From an uncultured Atopobium sp. (GTDB taxonomy: Bacteria; Actinomycetota; Coriobacteriia; Coriobacteriales; Atopobiaceae): 5,774 nucleotides of DNA. The notes under the pieces were generated by a model. It made no database searches. It was not told where the DNA came from and saw nothing but the letters and a program-made list of their open reading frames with translations. The position numbers and the translations under genes were made by a program. The stretch covers positions 1 through 5,774 of the forward strand of contig CAMPCT010000140.1 of NCBI GenBank assembly GCA_946647055.1, read 5' to 3'. Positions within the stretch are counted from its first letter, which is position 1. Every line of letters starts with the position of its first letter. Positions 1 through 5,361 of this stretch are shown here, one piece after another.

Positions 1-182
1 GCGCCGAGAAGGGCGCCACAGGTGCCATAGGTGTTGCCGACGCCACGGCCCAGGCCCTCGGCCAGGCGGAACACCTCGACCTCGTCACGGCCGAGTTCCT
101 CGGCAAACGCGCAGGCGACGGACTGCGAGCAGTTGTAGCCCCTGTCATGCCGCGCGACGGCGGCCTCCGACCTCGTGGACAT
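1..182 (-). CDS. C_GCAxxG_C_C family putative redox protein, N-terminal part (gene runs off the left edge)
   Basis: This is the 5' end of a minus-strand gene. It starts with ATG at 182-180 and stays open to position 1, giving 60 complete residues. A strong ribosome binding site (AAGGAGG, 192-198) lies 9 nt upstream. Near the start is RGYNCSQSV (residues 14-22; cysteines at 18 and 24), followed by a helical acidic stretch with LGRDEVEVFRLAEGLGRGVG (32-49) and then TYGTCGALLG (51-60; Cys55). A GYNC(A/S)Q segment followed by a glycine-rich turn and TCGAxxG is the hallmark of the C_GCAxxG_C_C family, small cysteine-rich proteins of anaerobes presumed to be redox active; their reaction is not established. 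Members are usually about 120-150 residues, so roughly half is missing, including the C-terminal cysteines. It lies 60 nt downstream of the HIT gene in the same direction and could be cotranscribed with it. Family assignment is fairly secure; function is not. Confidence 0.8.
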   Translation of the reverse strand, partial: MSTRSEAAVARHDRGYNCSQSVACAFAEELGRDEVEVFRLAEGLGRGVGNTYGTCGALLG

Positions 183-191
183 GGCCCTTCC

Positions 192-198
192 CCTCCTT
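192..198 (-). promoter_or_regulatory. Ribosome binding site of the C_GCAxxG_C_C gene
   Basis: Minus-strand AAGGAGG, a near-complete Shine-Dalgarno match, sits 9 nt before the ATG at 182. It supports the start of a gene whose 3' end lies outside the window. Confidence 0.75.
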
Positions 199-242
199 GT
201 TCGTCTGACGCGACCCCTCCCAGGTGCCACGTCGTGTCAAGT

Positions 243-587
243 CTACTCTGCGAGCAGGGCCTCGCCGAGGTCCTTGCCACCAAGGATGTGCATGTGCAGG
301 TGGTTGACCACCTGCCCGGCGTCGGCGCCGGTGTTCATGATGACGCGGAAGCCGCTGTCCTTGATGCCCTCGGCCTCGACGACCTTGTCGATAAGCTCCA
401 CCATCGCGGCAAGCGTCTGGGCGGGAACGCCGTCGACGATGTTGCAGTGATGTGCCTTGGGCACGACGAGGACGTGCACGGGAGCGACGGGGTTGAGGTC
501 GCGGAAGGCGGCCGCGAGCTCGTTCTCGGCGACCATGCTCGTGGGGATCTCGCCGTTGGCGAGCTTGCAGAAGATGCAGTCTGACAT
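243..587 (-). CDS. HIT-family (histidine triad) nucleotide-binding hydrolase, HinT-like
   Basis: This 114-residue cytosolic protein has the full size of a bacterial HinT. It carries the histidine triad HLHMHILGG at residues 96-104 (His96, His98, His100). By homology with human HINT1, the middle histidine, His98, is the nucleophile that is transiently nucleotidylated. At the N-terminus, DCIFCKL (3-9) provides a Cys4/Cys7 pair typical of zinc-binding bacterial members, and ENELAAAFRDLNPVAPVHVL (21-40) plus VPKAHH (42-47) match the nucleotide-pocket strands. Family members hydrolyse purine nucleoside phosphoramidates and acyl-adenylates; the physiological substrate is usually unknown. The ATG at 587 has the ribosome binding site AAAGGAG (594-600) 6 nt upstream. 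The gene follows xseB by 21 nt and is probably cotranscribed with it. The family call is very secure; a specific HinT function is inferred. Confidence 0.95.
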   Translation of the reverse strand: MSDCIFCKLANGEIPTSMVAENELAAAFRDLNPVAPVHVLVVPKAHHCNIVDGVPAQTLAAMVELIDKVVEAEGIKDSGFRVIMNTGADAGQVVNHLHMHILGGKDLGEALLAE

Positions 588-593
588 GGATGG

Positions 594-600
594 CTCCTTT
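594..600 (-). promoter_or_regulatory. Ribosome binding site of the HIT gene
   Basis: Minus-strand AAAGGAG lies 6 nt from the ATG at 587, inside the 21-nt gap after the xseB stop codon. This favours translation of the HIT gene from the xseB transcript with its own initiation site. Confidence 0.7.
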
Positions 601-608
601 CGTCCGTG

Positions 609-878
609 CTATTCGTCGATGAACGCGACCGCCGGCGCTGCGGCGGTGTCGGGTGCCACATCCTGTTGTGCCGCGTCGACGAGCACCTGAACGCGCTGCT
701 CGGCAGAGGCAAGGCGCTCGCGCAGGCTCGCAAGGAGCTCGACGCCGCGCTGGTAGCTCGTGAGGGCCTCCTCCAGCTCGAGGTCACCACCCTCGAGCAT
801 GCGCACGACCTGCTCCAGCTCGACCGAGGCCTCCTTGAAGGTCATCTCGTCGATGGGGCGGAATTCCTTTCCAGACAT
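609..878 (-). CDS. xseB: Exodeoxyribonuclease VII small subunit
   Basis: This 89-residue protein is the small subunit of exonuclease VII, which with XseA degrades single-stranded DNA from both ends into acid-soluble oligonucleotides, independently of metal ions. The conserved XseB core is visible: MTFKEASVELEQVVRMLEGG (12-31), then DLELEEALTSYQRGVELL (32-49), two helices that form a hairpin around the large-subunit coiled coil, followed by a third helix to about residue 68. The last 20 residues (alanine- and proline-rich, acidic) form a variable tail. The ATG at 878 is preceded by AAAGGA (886-891) at 7 nt. Met12 would be an alternative start but lacks a comparable site. The gene lies 66 nt downstream of xseA, a wider gap than the overlap or few bases often seen for this pair. 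Confidence 0.95.
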   Translation of the reverse strand: MSGKEFRPIDEMTFKEASVELEQVVRMLEGGDLELEEALTSYQRGVELLASLRERLASAEQRVQVLVDAAQQDVAPDTAAAPAVAFIDE

Positions 879-885
879 TCGCTCG

Positions 886-891
886 TCCTTT
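886..891 (-). promoter_or_regulatory. Ribosome binding site of xseB
   Basis: Minus-strand AAAGGA is 7 nt before the xseB ATG, with a further purine run (GGGAG) just upstream of it. It fixes the xseB start at 878 rather than at the internal Met12. Confidence 0.65.
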
Positions 892-944
892 CTCCCAGGC
901 CGGTCACGCCGTGTGCGACAGGCCCCTTGAATACCGTTCGTACG

Positions 945-2372
945 TCAGCGCACTCCCGTGACCCTGGCGTCGATGCGCCCGTCCCCCAGCATGACCTCGA
1001 TGTCGTCGCCAACCGAGACGGACGACGAGCTGGCCACGACGTGTCCCTCCTCGTCCCTCACGATGGAATAGCCGCGGCCAAGGACCTTGAGCGGCGACAG
1101 GGCGTCGAGGGCAGCCGCGGACCGTCCGACAAAGGCAGCATGCGGTTGCGTGATGTGCGGGGCAACCGCCACGATGCGACCTGCAAGGGACCTGACGGCC
1201 AGCTCATGCCCCGCGACCACGCGAGGAAGAGACGCACGGAGGCGGTCACCCAGCCTGCTTGCGTCGTCTCGACGAGACGCGATGAGGCGTGGGAGCGCGT
1301 CGACGAGGCGCTGCTCGGTCATGAGGAGCGACGAACGCCGGTCGGAGACGATCCACGTCGGGTCGGTGAGGCAGCGATGCCTCCCCACCTGGTCGAGGAC
1401 CGCCCTCTCGCGGGAGACGCGCGAGGTCATGGCTCCACTCGCCCGGTGGGCCAGCCCGTCGACCTCGTGACGCATCGCGTCGACGGTCTTGGCGAGCGCC
1501 GCGTCGAGCCGTGCCGCACGGGAGTTGTTCTTGTCGATGATCTCGCCAATGGTGGGCGCCACGCCCTCGGCCGCTGCCGTTGGGGTGGAGGCACGACGGT
1601 CGGCCACCATGTCGCAGATGGTGACGTCGGGCTCGTGGCCGATGCCCGTGACGACCGGCACGGGGGATGCGGCGACGGCACGGGCGACGCCCTCGTCGTT
1701 GAACGCCATGAGCTCCTCGTAGGAACCGCCGCCACGCACCAGCAGGATGCAGTCGGGACGGGCGGAGGCGGCGAGGGAGAGGGCATGGACGATCGTTGGG
1801 GGCGCGGCGTCACCCTGCACGGCACACCCGGCGACGAGGACCTCCACCAGCGGGTTCCTACGGGCGAGCGTGCGCTTGACGTCATCGATGACCTTGCCCG
1901 TGGGCGAGGTGACCACGGCCACGCGCGTGCAGAAGGCGGGAATGGGCCGCTTGCGGGCATCGGAGAGCAGGCCCTCGGCCTGGAGCTTGCGGGCGAGTTC
2001 GGCGACGCGCTGGCGCAGGAGTCCCTCCCCCGCCACCGACACGCCCCTTGCGACGAAGCTGAGCTTGCCCGTCTTGTCGTATACCTCGAAGGAGCCCCTC
2101 AGCTGCACGAGCAGGCCGTCCGAGAGCGCCGCGCGCACCTGCTCGTCGAGGGACGAGAAGACCCCGCGCCAGATGATGACGTCCATGGAGGAGGACTCGT
2201 CCTTGACCGAGAAATAGCAGTGGCCGGTACGGTTGGGACCGTGCCAGCCCGTCAGCTCGCCCACCACGACGAGCGTGGGAATCCGCGAGACGGTGAGCTT
2301 CGCGAGCGCGACGGCATCGGAGACCGAGAGGGAGGCATCCTCCCCGCCATCCACGAAGAGCCTGTCGGTCAT
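945..2372 (-). CDS. xseA: Exodeoxyribonuclease VII large subunit
   Basis: This 475-residue protein (E. coli XseA: 456) is the catalytic subunit of exonuclease VII. Residues about 14-112 form the N-terminal OB-fold that binds single-stranded DNA, with VVVGELTGW (35-43) and YFSVKDE (53-59). The nuclease domain follows, with VVTSPTG (153-159), LLVRGGGSYEELMAFND (210-226), and GIGHEPDVTICDMVADRRAS (243-262) plus TPTAAAE (263-269). Asp164, Arg213, His246 and Asp249 align by spacing with the E. coli residues D155, R205, H238 and D241 reported as essential. A long charged helical region (about 275-400) is the XseB-binding coiled coil. The C-terminal element LSPLKVLGRGYSIVRD (425-440) is also conserved. 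The ATG at 2372 lies 6 nt after the stop of the YugP gene, so translational coupling is likely. The domain structure is intact and shows no missing key residue. Confidence 0.97.
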   Translation of the reverse strand: MTDRLFVDGGEDASLSVSDAVALAKLTVSRIPTLVVVGELTGWHGPNRTGHCYFSVKDESSSMDVIIWRGVFSSLDEQVRAALSDGLLVQLRGSFEVYDKTGKLSFVARGVSVAGEGLLRQRVAELARKLQAEGLLSDARKRPIPAFCTRVAVVTSPTGKVIDDVKRTLARRNPLVEVLVAGCAVQGDAAPPTIVHALSLAASARPDCILLVRGGGSYEELMAFNDEGVARAVAASPVPVVTGIGHEPDVTICDMVADRRASTPTAAAEGVAPTIGEIIDKNNSRAARLDAALAKTVDAMRHEVDGLAHRASGAMTSRVSRERAVLDQVGRHRCLTDPTWIVSDRRSSLLMTEQRLVDALPRLIASRRDDASRLGDRLRASLPRVVAGHELAVRSLAGRIVAVAPHITQPHAAFVGRSAAALDALSPLKVLGRGYSIVRDEEGHVVASSSSVSVGDDIEVMLGDGRIDARVTGVR

Positions 2373-2378
2373 GCGCCC

Positions 2379-3071
2379 CTACCTTCTGCTGCCGCGGGTA
2401 CGGCTCTGGAGGTAGAGGAACTGGAAGATGGAGGTGAGGGCGGCCGCCACATAGGTGAAGGCCGCAGCCCTGAGCACCTCGCGCGCACCACGCGAGGCCG
2501 TCGCGTCGAGGCCGCAGGAGTCGATGAAGTTGACCGCCCTGCCGGAGGCGTCAAGCTCGACGGGAAGGGTCACGAGGTGGAACAGGACCGAGAAGGCGAA
2601 CAGCCAGACGGCGATCTTGGTCAGGCTGACGGCGCCGAGCATCGAACCGGCGAGGAAGACGAGCATCCATGTTGACGAGGTGAGGTTCACGAGCGGGACG
2701 AGCGACGTCCTCATCTGCATGGGGAGGTAGCCACAGGCCTTCTGGAGGGCATGGCCCGCCTCGTGGCAGGCGACGGCGACCGACGCGACCGAGCCGCCCG
2801 AAAGGTTCTCCTGCGAGAGGTAGAGGTTGTTGTCGGTGGGATTGTAGTGGTCGGTGAGGTGACCCGCGGTCCCCTTGATCCCCACGTCGGTGGCGCCTTC
2901 GGTGTAGAGCATGCGGCTGGCCACCTGGGCACCTGTCTCGCCGGTGTTGACGGGGACGCGTGACCACTTGGAGTACGTGCTGTTGATGTAACTCTGGGTG
3001 ATGACGCCCAGCACCATCGAGATGACGACGATGAGCAAGTAACCCATGTCAAACCCGTAGCCGTAGTTCAT
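2379..3071 (-). CDS. YugP-family membrane zinc metallopeptidase
   Basis: This 230-residue membrane protein belongs to the YugP/neutral zinc metallopeptidase family (B. subtilis YugP is of similar size). The zinc site is the HEAGH motif at 103-107, in ACHEAGHALQKACGYLPMQM (101-120): His103 and His107 are the ligands and Glu104 the general base. Glu172 in TLPVELDASGRA (168-179) is the likely third ligand. A conserved DHYNP (74-78) and LYLS (83-86) precede the motif. Hydrophobic segments at about 9-27, 128-146, 150-169 and 203-221 are probable membrane helices, placing the active site near the membrane surface. The natural substrate of this family is not known. I chose the ATG at 3071 because GGAGAAGGGA (3078-3087) lies just upstream; an in-frame ATG at 3104 lacks such a site and lies in a possible promoter -10 element. 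The gene sits between rnd (90 nt upstream) and xseA (6 nt downstream). Confidence 0.92.
   Translation of the reverse strand: MNYGYGFDMGYLLIVVISMVLGVITQSYINSTYSKWSRVPVNTGETGAQVASRMLYTEGATDVGIKGTAGHLTDHYNPTDNNLYLSQENLSGGSVASVAVACHEAGHALQKACGYLPMQMRTSLVPLVNLTSSTWMLVFLAGSMLGAVSLTKIAVWLFAFSVLFHLVTLPVELDASGRAVNFIDSCGLDATASRGAREVLRAAAFTYVAAALTSIFQFLYLQSRTRGSRR
2382..2387 (-). promoter_or_regulatory. Ribosome binding site of xseA, inside the end of the upstream gene
   Basis: Minus-strand AGAAGG is 9 nt from the xseA ATG. It is formed by the last two codons (Arg-Arg) of the YugP-family gene, whose TAG follows at once. The overlap suggests coupled translation of the two genes. Confidence 0.6.
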
Positions 3072-3077
3072 GGATAG

Positions 3078-3087
3078 TCCCTTCTCC
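3078..3087 (-). promoter_or_regulatory. Ribosome binding site deciding the start of the YugP-family gene
   Basis: Minus-strand GGAGAAGGGA ends 6 nt before the ATG at 3071. It favours that start over the in-frame ATG 33 nt upstream, which would add 11 hydrophilic residues not expected before the first membrane segment. Confidence 0.65.
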
Positions 3088-3102
3088 GTTTGCCTTCCCT
3101 GC

Positions 3103-3108
3103 ATTGTA
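3103..3108 (-). promoter_or_regulatory. Possible promoter -10 element upstream of the YugP-family gene
   Basis: Minus-strand TACAAT (5 of 6 matches to TATAAT) lies 31 nt before the gene start, in an AT-richer patch of the 90-nt gap after rnd. No good -35 hexamer is found at 15-18 nt spacing (the best are CATAAA or GCATAA). It could be an internal promoter for yugP-xseA-xseB, or chance. Confidence 0.25.
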
Positions 3109-3161
3109 TCCCGTGGGGAGGACGTTTATGCGCGGCACGAAGGAGGAACCCCGCGACCGTG

Positions 3162-4292
3162 TCAGAGCACCTCGATGCGGCCGTCCTTGACGGTGAGGCC
3201 GAGCTCGCCGGCGAGCAGCCGATCGAGCTGCGTTCCCACCAACTCGCGCCGCCAGCCGGTCGAGACGCGCGACATGGGACGGTTGACGACGAAGGTGTGC
3301 AGGTCGTCGCGGGAGGCGATGAGCTGGACGGCGACGCCGCTCTTCTCGGAGACGCGTCGCACGAGCGCGTACATGAGGTCGAGGACGCACTCCATCTCGG
3401 CAGACGGGCGCGAGTGGCGCTCGGCATGGGGAAGCTCGCCGTCGGGGCAGGCCCTTCCGCGCGCTATCGCCTCGAGGAGCGCCTGGACGTCCTTCGAGGA
3501 GACCTGCTCGGTGCCCCGCACCTTCCTGAGGTGTCGCTCGTCTGCGGGAGGCAGCTTGCAGAGCTCGACGATGACCTCGTCGGAGAGCACCCACTTGCGC
3601 GGCAGGTCGCGGGTGGCCGCACGGTCCTCGCGCCACGCGCACACCTCGCGCGCGATGGCGAGCTGACGGCGCGTGAGCGAGCTCACGCGCTTGAGGCGCA
3701 GGTAGGCGTGGCACGGGTCCCGATCGAGATGGATGGGGTCGGCAAGCGCCGCGAACTCGGGCTGCACCCACGAGAGCCGGTCGCGCTCGATGAGCTCCGA
3801 TACCATGCGCTCGTAGATTCCCGGCAGGTAGCGAACGTCGTCCTCGGCGTACTCGAGCTGGTAGGGCTCGAGCGGACGCCGGGACCAGTCGGTGAGGGAC
3901 GCCGCCTTGGGGAGGTGCACGCCCGTGTAGGCCTCGACAAGCGCACCGTAGCCCATCTGCATGCGATGACCCAGGAACGCCGCAGCCACCTGGGTGTCGA
4001 AGAGCGGCGCGACACGACAGCCGAGGGCATGGTCGATGGCATCGAGGTCCTGCGAGCAGGCATGGAGCACCTTGGTGATGGAGGGGTCCTCGAACAGCGT
4101 CGCCAAGCCGGAGATGTCCTCGATGAGCAGCGGGTCGATTGCGACGCTCTCGGTGGGGGTGGCGATCTGGATGAGGCAGAGCTTGGGGAAGAAAGTCTTC
4201 TCGCGGAGGAACTCGGTGTCGACGGCAAGGACGCGCGCGGAACGCGCGCGCTCGCAGAATGCGTCGAGGTCATCCTTACTTGTTATGTACAC
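3162..4292 (-). CDS. rnd: Ribonuclease D
   Basis: This 376-residue protein (E. coli Rnd: 375) is a 3'-5' exoribonuclease involved in trimming tRNA and other small RNAs. The DEDDy nuclease domain has VLAVDTEFLRE (21-31; Asp25 and Glu27, Exo I), LHACSQDLDAI (76-86; Asp82, Exo II) and YAEDDVRYLPGIYERM (148-163; Tyr148 and Asp152, Exo III). DTQVAAAFLG (99-108) and LTDWSRRPL (133-141) are also typical. An HRDC domain follows at about 205-285, recognisable by RRQLAIAREVCAWRE (208-222) and DLPRKWVLSDEVI (229-241). The C-terminal quarter is less conserved. I chose a GTG start at 4292: GAAAGG (4299-4304) lies 6 nt upstream, and the protein then begins like E. coli RNase D. In-frame ATGs further upstream lack ribosome binding sites. 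It is the first gene of the minus-strand cluster, divergent from the lipid kinase. Confidence 0.95.
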   Translation of the reverse strand: MYITSKDDLDAFCERARSARVLAVDTEFLREKTFFPKLCLIQIATPTESVAIDPLLIEDISGLATLFEDPSITKVLHACSQDLDAIDHALGCRVAPLFDTQVAAAFLGHRMQMGYGALVEAYTGVHLPKAASLTDWSRRPLEPYQLEYAEDDVRYLPGIYERMVSELIERDRLSWVQPEFAALADPIHLDRDPCHAYLRLKRVSSLTRRQLAIAREVCAWREDRAATRDLPRKWVLSDEVIVELCKLPPADERHLRKVRGTEQVSSKDVQALLEAIARGRACPDGELPHAERHSRPSAEMECVLDLMYALVRRVSEKSGVAVQLIASRDDLHTFVVNRPMSRVSTGWRRELVGTQLDRLLAGELGLTVKDGRIEVL

Positions 4293-4298
4293 TCGGTG

Positions 4299-4304
4299 CC
4301 TTTC
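4299..4304 (-). promoter_or_regulatory. Ribosome binding site supporting the GTG start of rnd
   Basis: Minus-strand GAAAGG is 6 nt from the GTG at 4292. The alternative in-frame ATGs about 40-55 nt upstream have no Shine-Dalgarno-like sequence at proper distance. Confidence 0.6.
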
Positions 4305-4348
4305 GATGGGTGGTCGGGCCATAAGGGGTACCATGCAGGAGAGGCACC

Positions 4349-4362
4349 CCGGCCGCAGCCGG
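4349..4362. repeat. Short perfect inverted repeat (5-bp stem, 4-nt loop)
   Basis: CCGGC and GCCGG flank the loop CGCA in the rnd/lipid-kinase intergenic region. On the plus strand it is followed by TCTTT, but the stem is too short and the T-run too weak for a confident terminator. It could be an operator half-site pair or a leader hairpin of the lipid kinase mRNA, or chance in GC-rich DNA. Confidence 0.35.
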
Positions 4363-4418
4363 TCTTTGAGAGAAGATGATACCGGACGTGGAGGGCGTTC
4401 GCACCCAAGGAGAGGCAC

Positions 4419-4424
4419 GGTAGG
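4419..4424 (+). promoter_or_regulatory. Probable ribosome binding site of the lipid kinase gene
   Basis: GGTAGG lies 7 nt before the ATG at 4432. A better-looking AAGGAG (4407-4412) is 19 nt away, too far for normal initiation at this ATG, and no in-frame start codon lies closer to it. The weaker but correctly spaced site is therefore preferred. Confidence 0.45.
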
Positions 4425-4431
4425 CAAACAC

Positions 4432-5361
4432 ATGAGAACCCTCATCATCCACAACCTGCGCTCCGGCTTTGGGTCGGACTCGATCTTCGAGTTCGAGCGC
4501 GCCCTCATCAAGCCGGGGGACGTCTGCACGCTTCGCGTCCCCGCCCATGACTTCGAGCCGCGCGACGTCCTTGCGGATGCCGAGGACTACGACCTGGTCG
4601 TCATCTCGGGTGGTGATGGCACCGCCGCCAACCTCCTCTACGAGCTGCGCAATCGCGACGTCCTGACCTGCATCTTCCCCTCGGGCACCGCCAACCTGCT
4701 CTCCGAGAACATCGGGAATGCGGCCGAGCCGTCGACGCTCGCGCTCGCCTGTCGGGCCGGTCGCTACGCCCGGACCGACCTTGGGGAGATGTCCTGGACC
4801 AACGACGCCGGCGAGAGCTTCGTGAGAGGCTTCACCATCATGGCGGGGTCCGGCTACGACGCCGAGCTCATGCGCTCCGCCGACCTCAACAAGCAGTCCA
4901 TGGGCGAGGCGGCCTACTTCTTCGCCGCCCTCTCCAACCCCAACCCCACCTACTCGCACTTCACCATCAGCGTGGACGGGGACGTCGAGGAGTGTGACGG
5001 CATCGCCTGCATCGTCGCCAACAACGCCATGATCCAGGGCGAGGTCGAGATCATCCCCGAGTGCTCGATGGCAGACGGCCTGCTCGACGTCATGGTGCTC
5101 GAGACCCCCTACGTGATCGGCCTGGCAAGCACCGTCATCTCGGCCCTACTCGACCCCAAGGGCAAGCGTCTGGGCAGGCCCCAGATCAAGGTCTTCCGCG
5201 GCAAGGACATCCACGTCGAGTCATCCCATCCCATTCCCCTGCAGGTGGACGGTGACGTCTTCCCGGGACTGGTGCGCGGGTACGAGGCGCGCATCATCGA
5301 GCGCTCGACCAAGATCGTCGTCGACCCCCTGAGCCACTACTCGGCCATAGCCGAGGGCTAG
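4432..5361 (+). CDS. Diacylglycerol kinase / YegS family lipid kinase
   Basis: This 309-residue protein belongs to the DAGK-catalytic-domain family (DgkB, YegS, BmrU-like), cytosolic enzymes that phosphorylate diacylglycerol or related lipids with ATP at the membrane face. The nucleotide-binding loop VVISGGDGTAANLLYEL (56-72) has GGDGT at 60-64; FPSGTANLLSENI (82-94) matches the P-x-GT-x-N motif; and IMAGSGYDAELM (136-147) matches the G-x-GxDA motif. The C-terminal beta-sandwich domain has MADGLLDVMVLE (213-224) and LQVDGDVFPG (270-279), the latter corresponding to the family's QVDGE segment. The usual N-terminal NPxSG appears as HNLRSG (7-12). The length is standard for the family. The exact lipid cannot be told from sequence: diacylglycerol, undecaprenol-like or other lipids are all possible. 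The gene diverges from rnd, and its TAG overlaps the stop of the convergent symporter gene. Confidence 0.93.
   Translation: MRTLIIHNLRSGFGSDSIFEFERALIKPGDVCTLRVPAHDFEPRDVLADAEDYDLVVISGGDGTAANLLYELRNRDVLTCIFPSGTANLLSENIGNAAEPSTLALACRAGRYARTDLGEMSWTNDAGESFVRGFTIMAGSGYDAELMRSADLNKQSMGEAAYFFAALSNPNPTYSHFTISVDGDVEECDGIACIVANNAMIQGEVEIIPECSMADGLLDVMVLETPYVIGLASTVISALLDPKGKRLGRPQIKVFRGKDIHVESSHPIPLQVDGDVFPGLVRGYEARIIERSTKIVVDPLSHYSAIAEG

Larger units (their letters stand above)
4293..4431. other. Divergent intergenic region between rnd and the lipid kinase gene
   Basis: This 139-nt region separates the two divergent genes and must hold the start of both transcripts unless one is leaderless. I could not identify a convincing -35/-10 pair on either strand. 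On the plus strand, TTGAGA (4366-4371) resembles a -35 but has no -10 at the right distance, and GATGAT (4375-4380) matches TATAAT at only four positions. A small hairpin is described separately. Confidence 0.6.

Noticed and set aside
235..240. Perfect minus-strand TTGACA (-35 consensus) just after the HIT stop codon
   Set aside because: No acceptable -10 hexamer lies 15-19 nt downstream (the bases are G-rich, such as GGGGTC), so a promoter for the C_GCAxxG_C_C gene cannot be supported.
606..2675. A 689-codon open frame on the plus strand opposite xseB, xseA and the end of the YugP gene
   Set aside because: Its translation is low-complexity, rich in Arg, Gly, Asp, Glu and His, with no recognisable domain, and it lies antisense to three well-identified genes. 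Long antisense open frames are expected in high-GC coding DNA where stop codons are rare.
3090..3161. Purine-rich AAGGAGG-like motif on the plus strand (3140-3146) as the start of a small gene
   Set aside because: No start codon follows at suitable distance with a frame resembling any protein; the region is the rnd/YugP-gene spacer and rnd's antisense.
4349..4367. Hairpin followed by TCTTT as a rho-independent terminator
   Set aside because: The stem is only 5 bp, the T-run is interrupted and short, and there is no plus-strand gene upstream that would need termination there.
3090..4379. A 429-codon open frame on the plus strand opposite rnd
   Set aside because: It is the codon-position mirror of rnd, with no family resemblance, and rnd itself has all three DEDDy motifs and an HRDC domain.
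3994..4431. Upstream extension of the lipid kinase reading frame by 146 codons
   Set aside because: The extension lies antisense to rnd, contains no kinase-family sequence, and the DAGK domain begins at the ATG at 4432 with the expected N-terminal strand.
4276..4959. A 227-codon minus-strand open frame opposite the lipid kinase gene
   Set aside because: The translation is Gly/Val/Glu-rich without a recognisable fold and is antisense to a clear DAGK-family gene. Its downstream end also overlaps the start of rnd.
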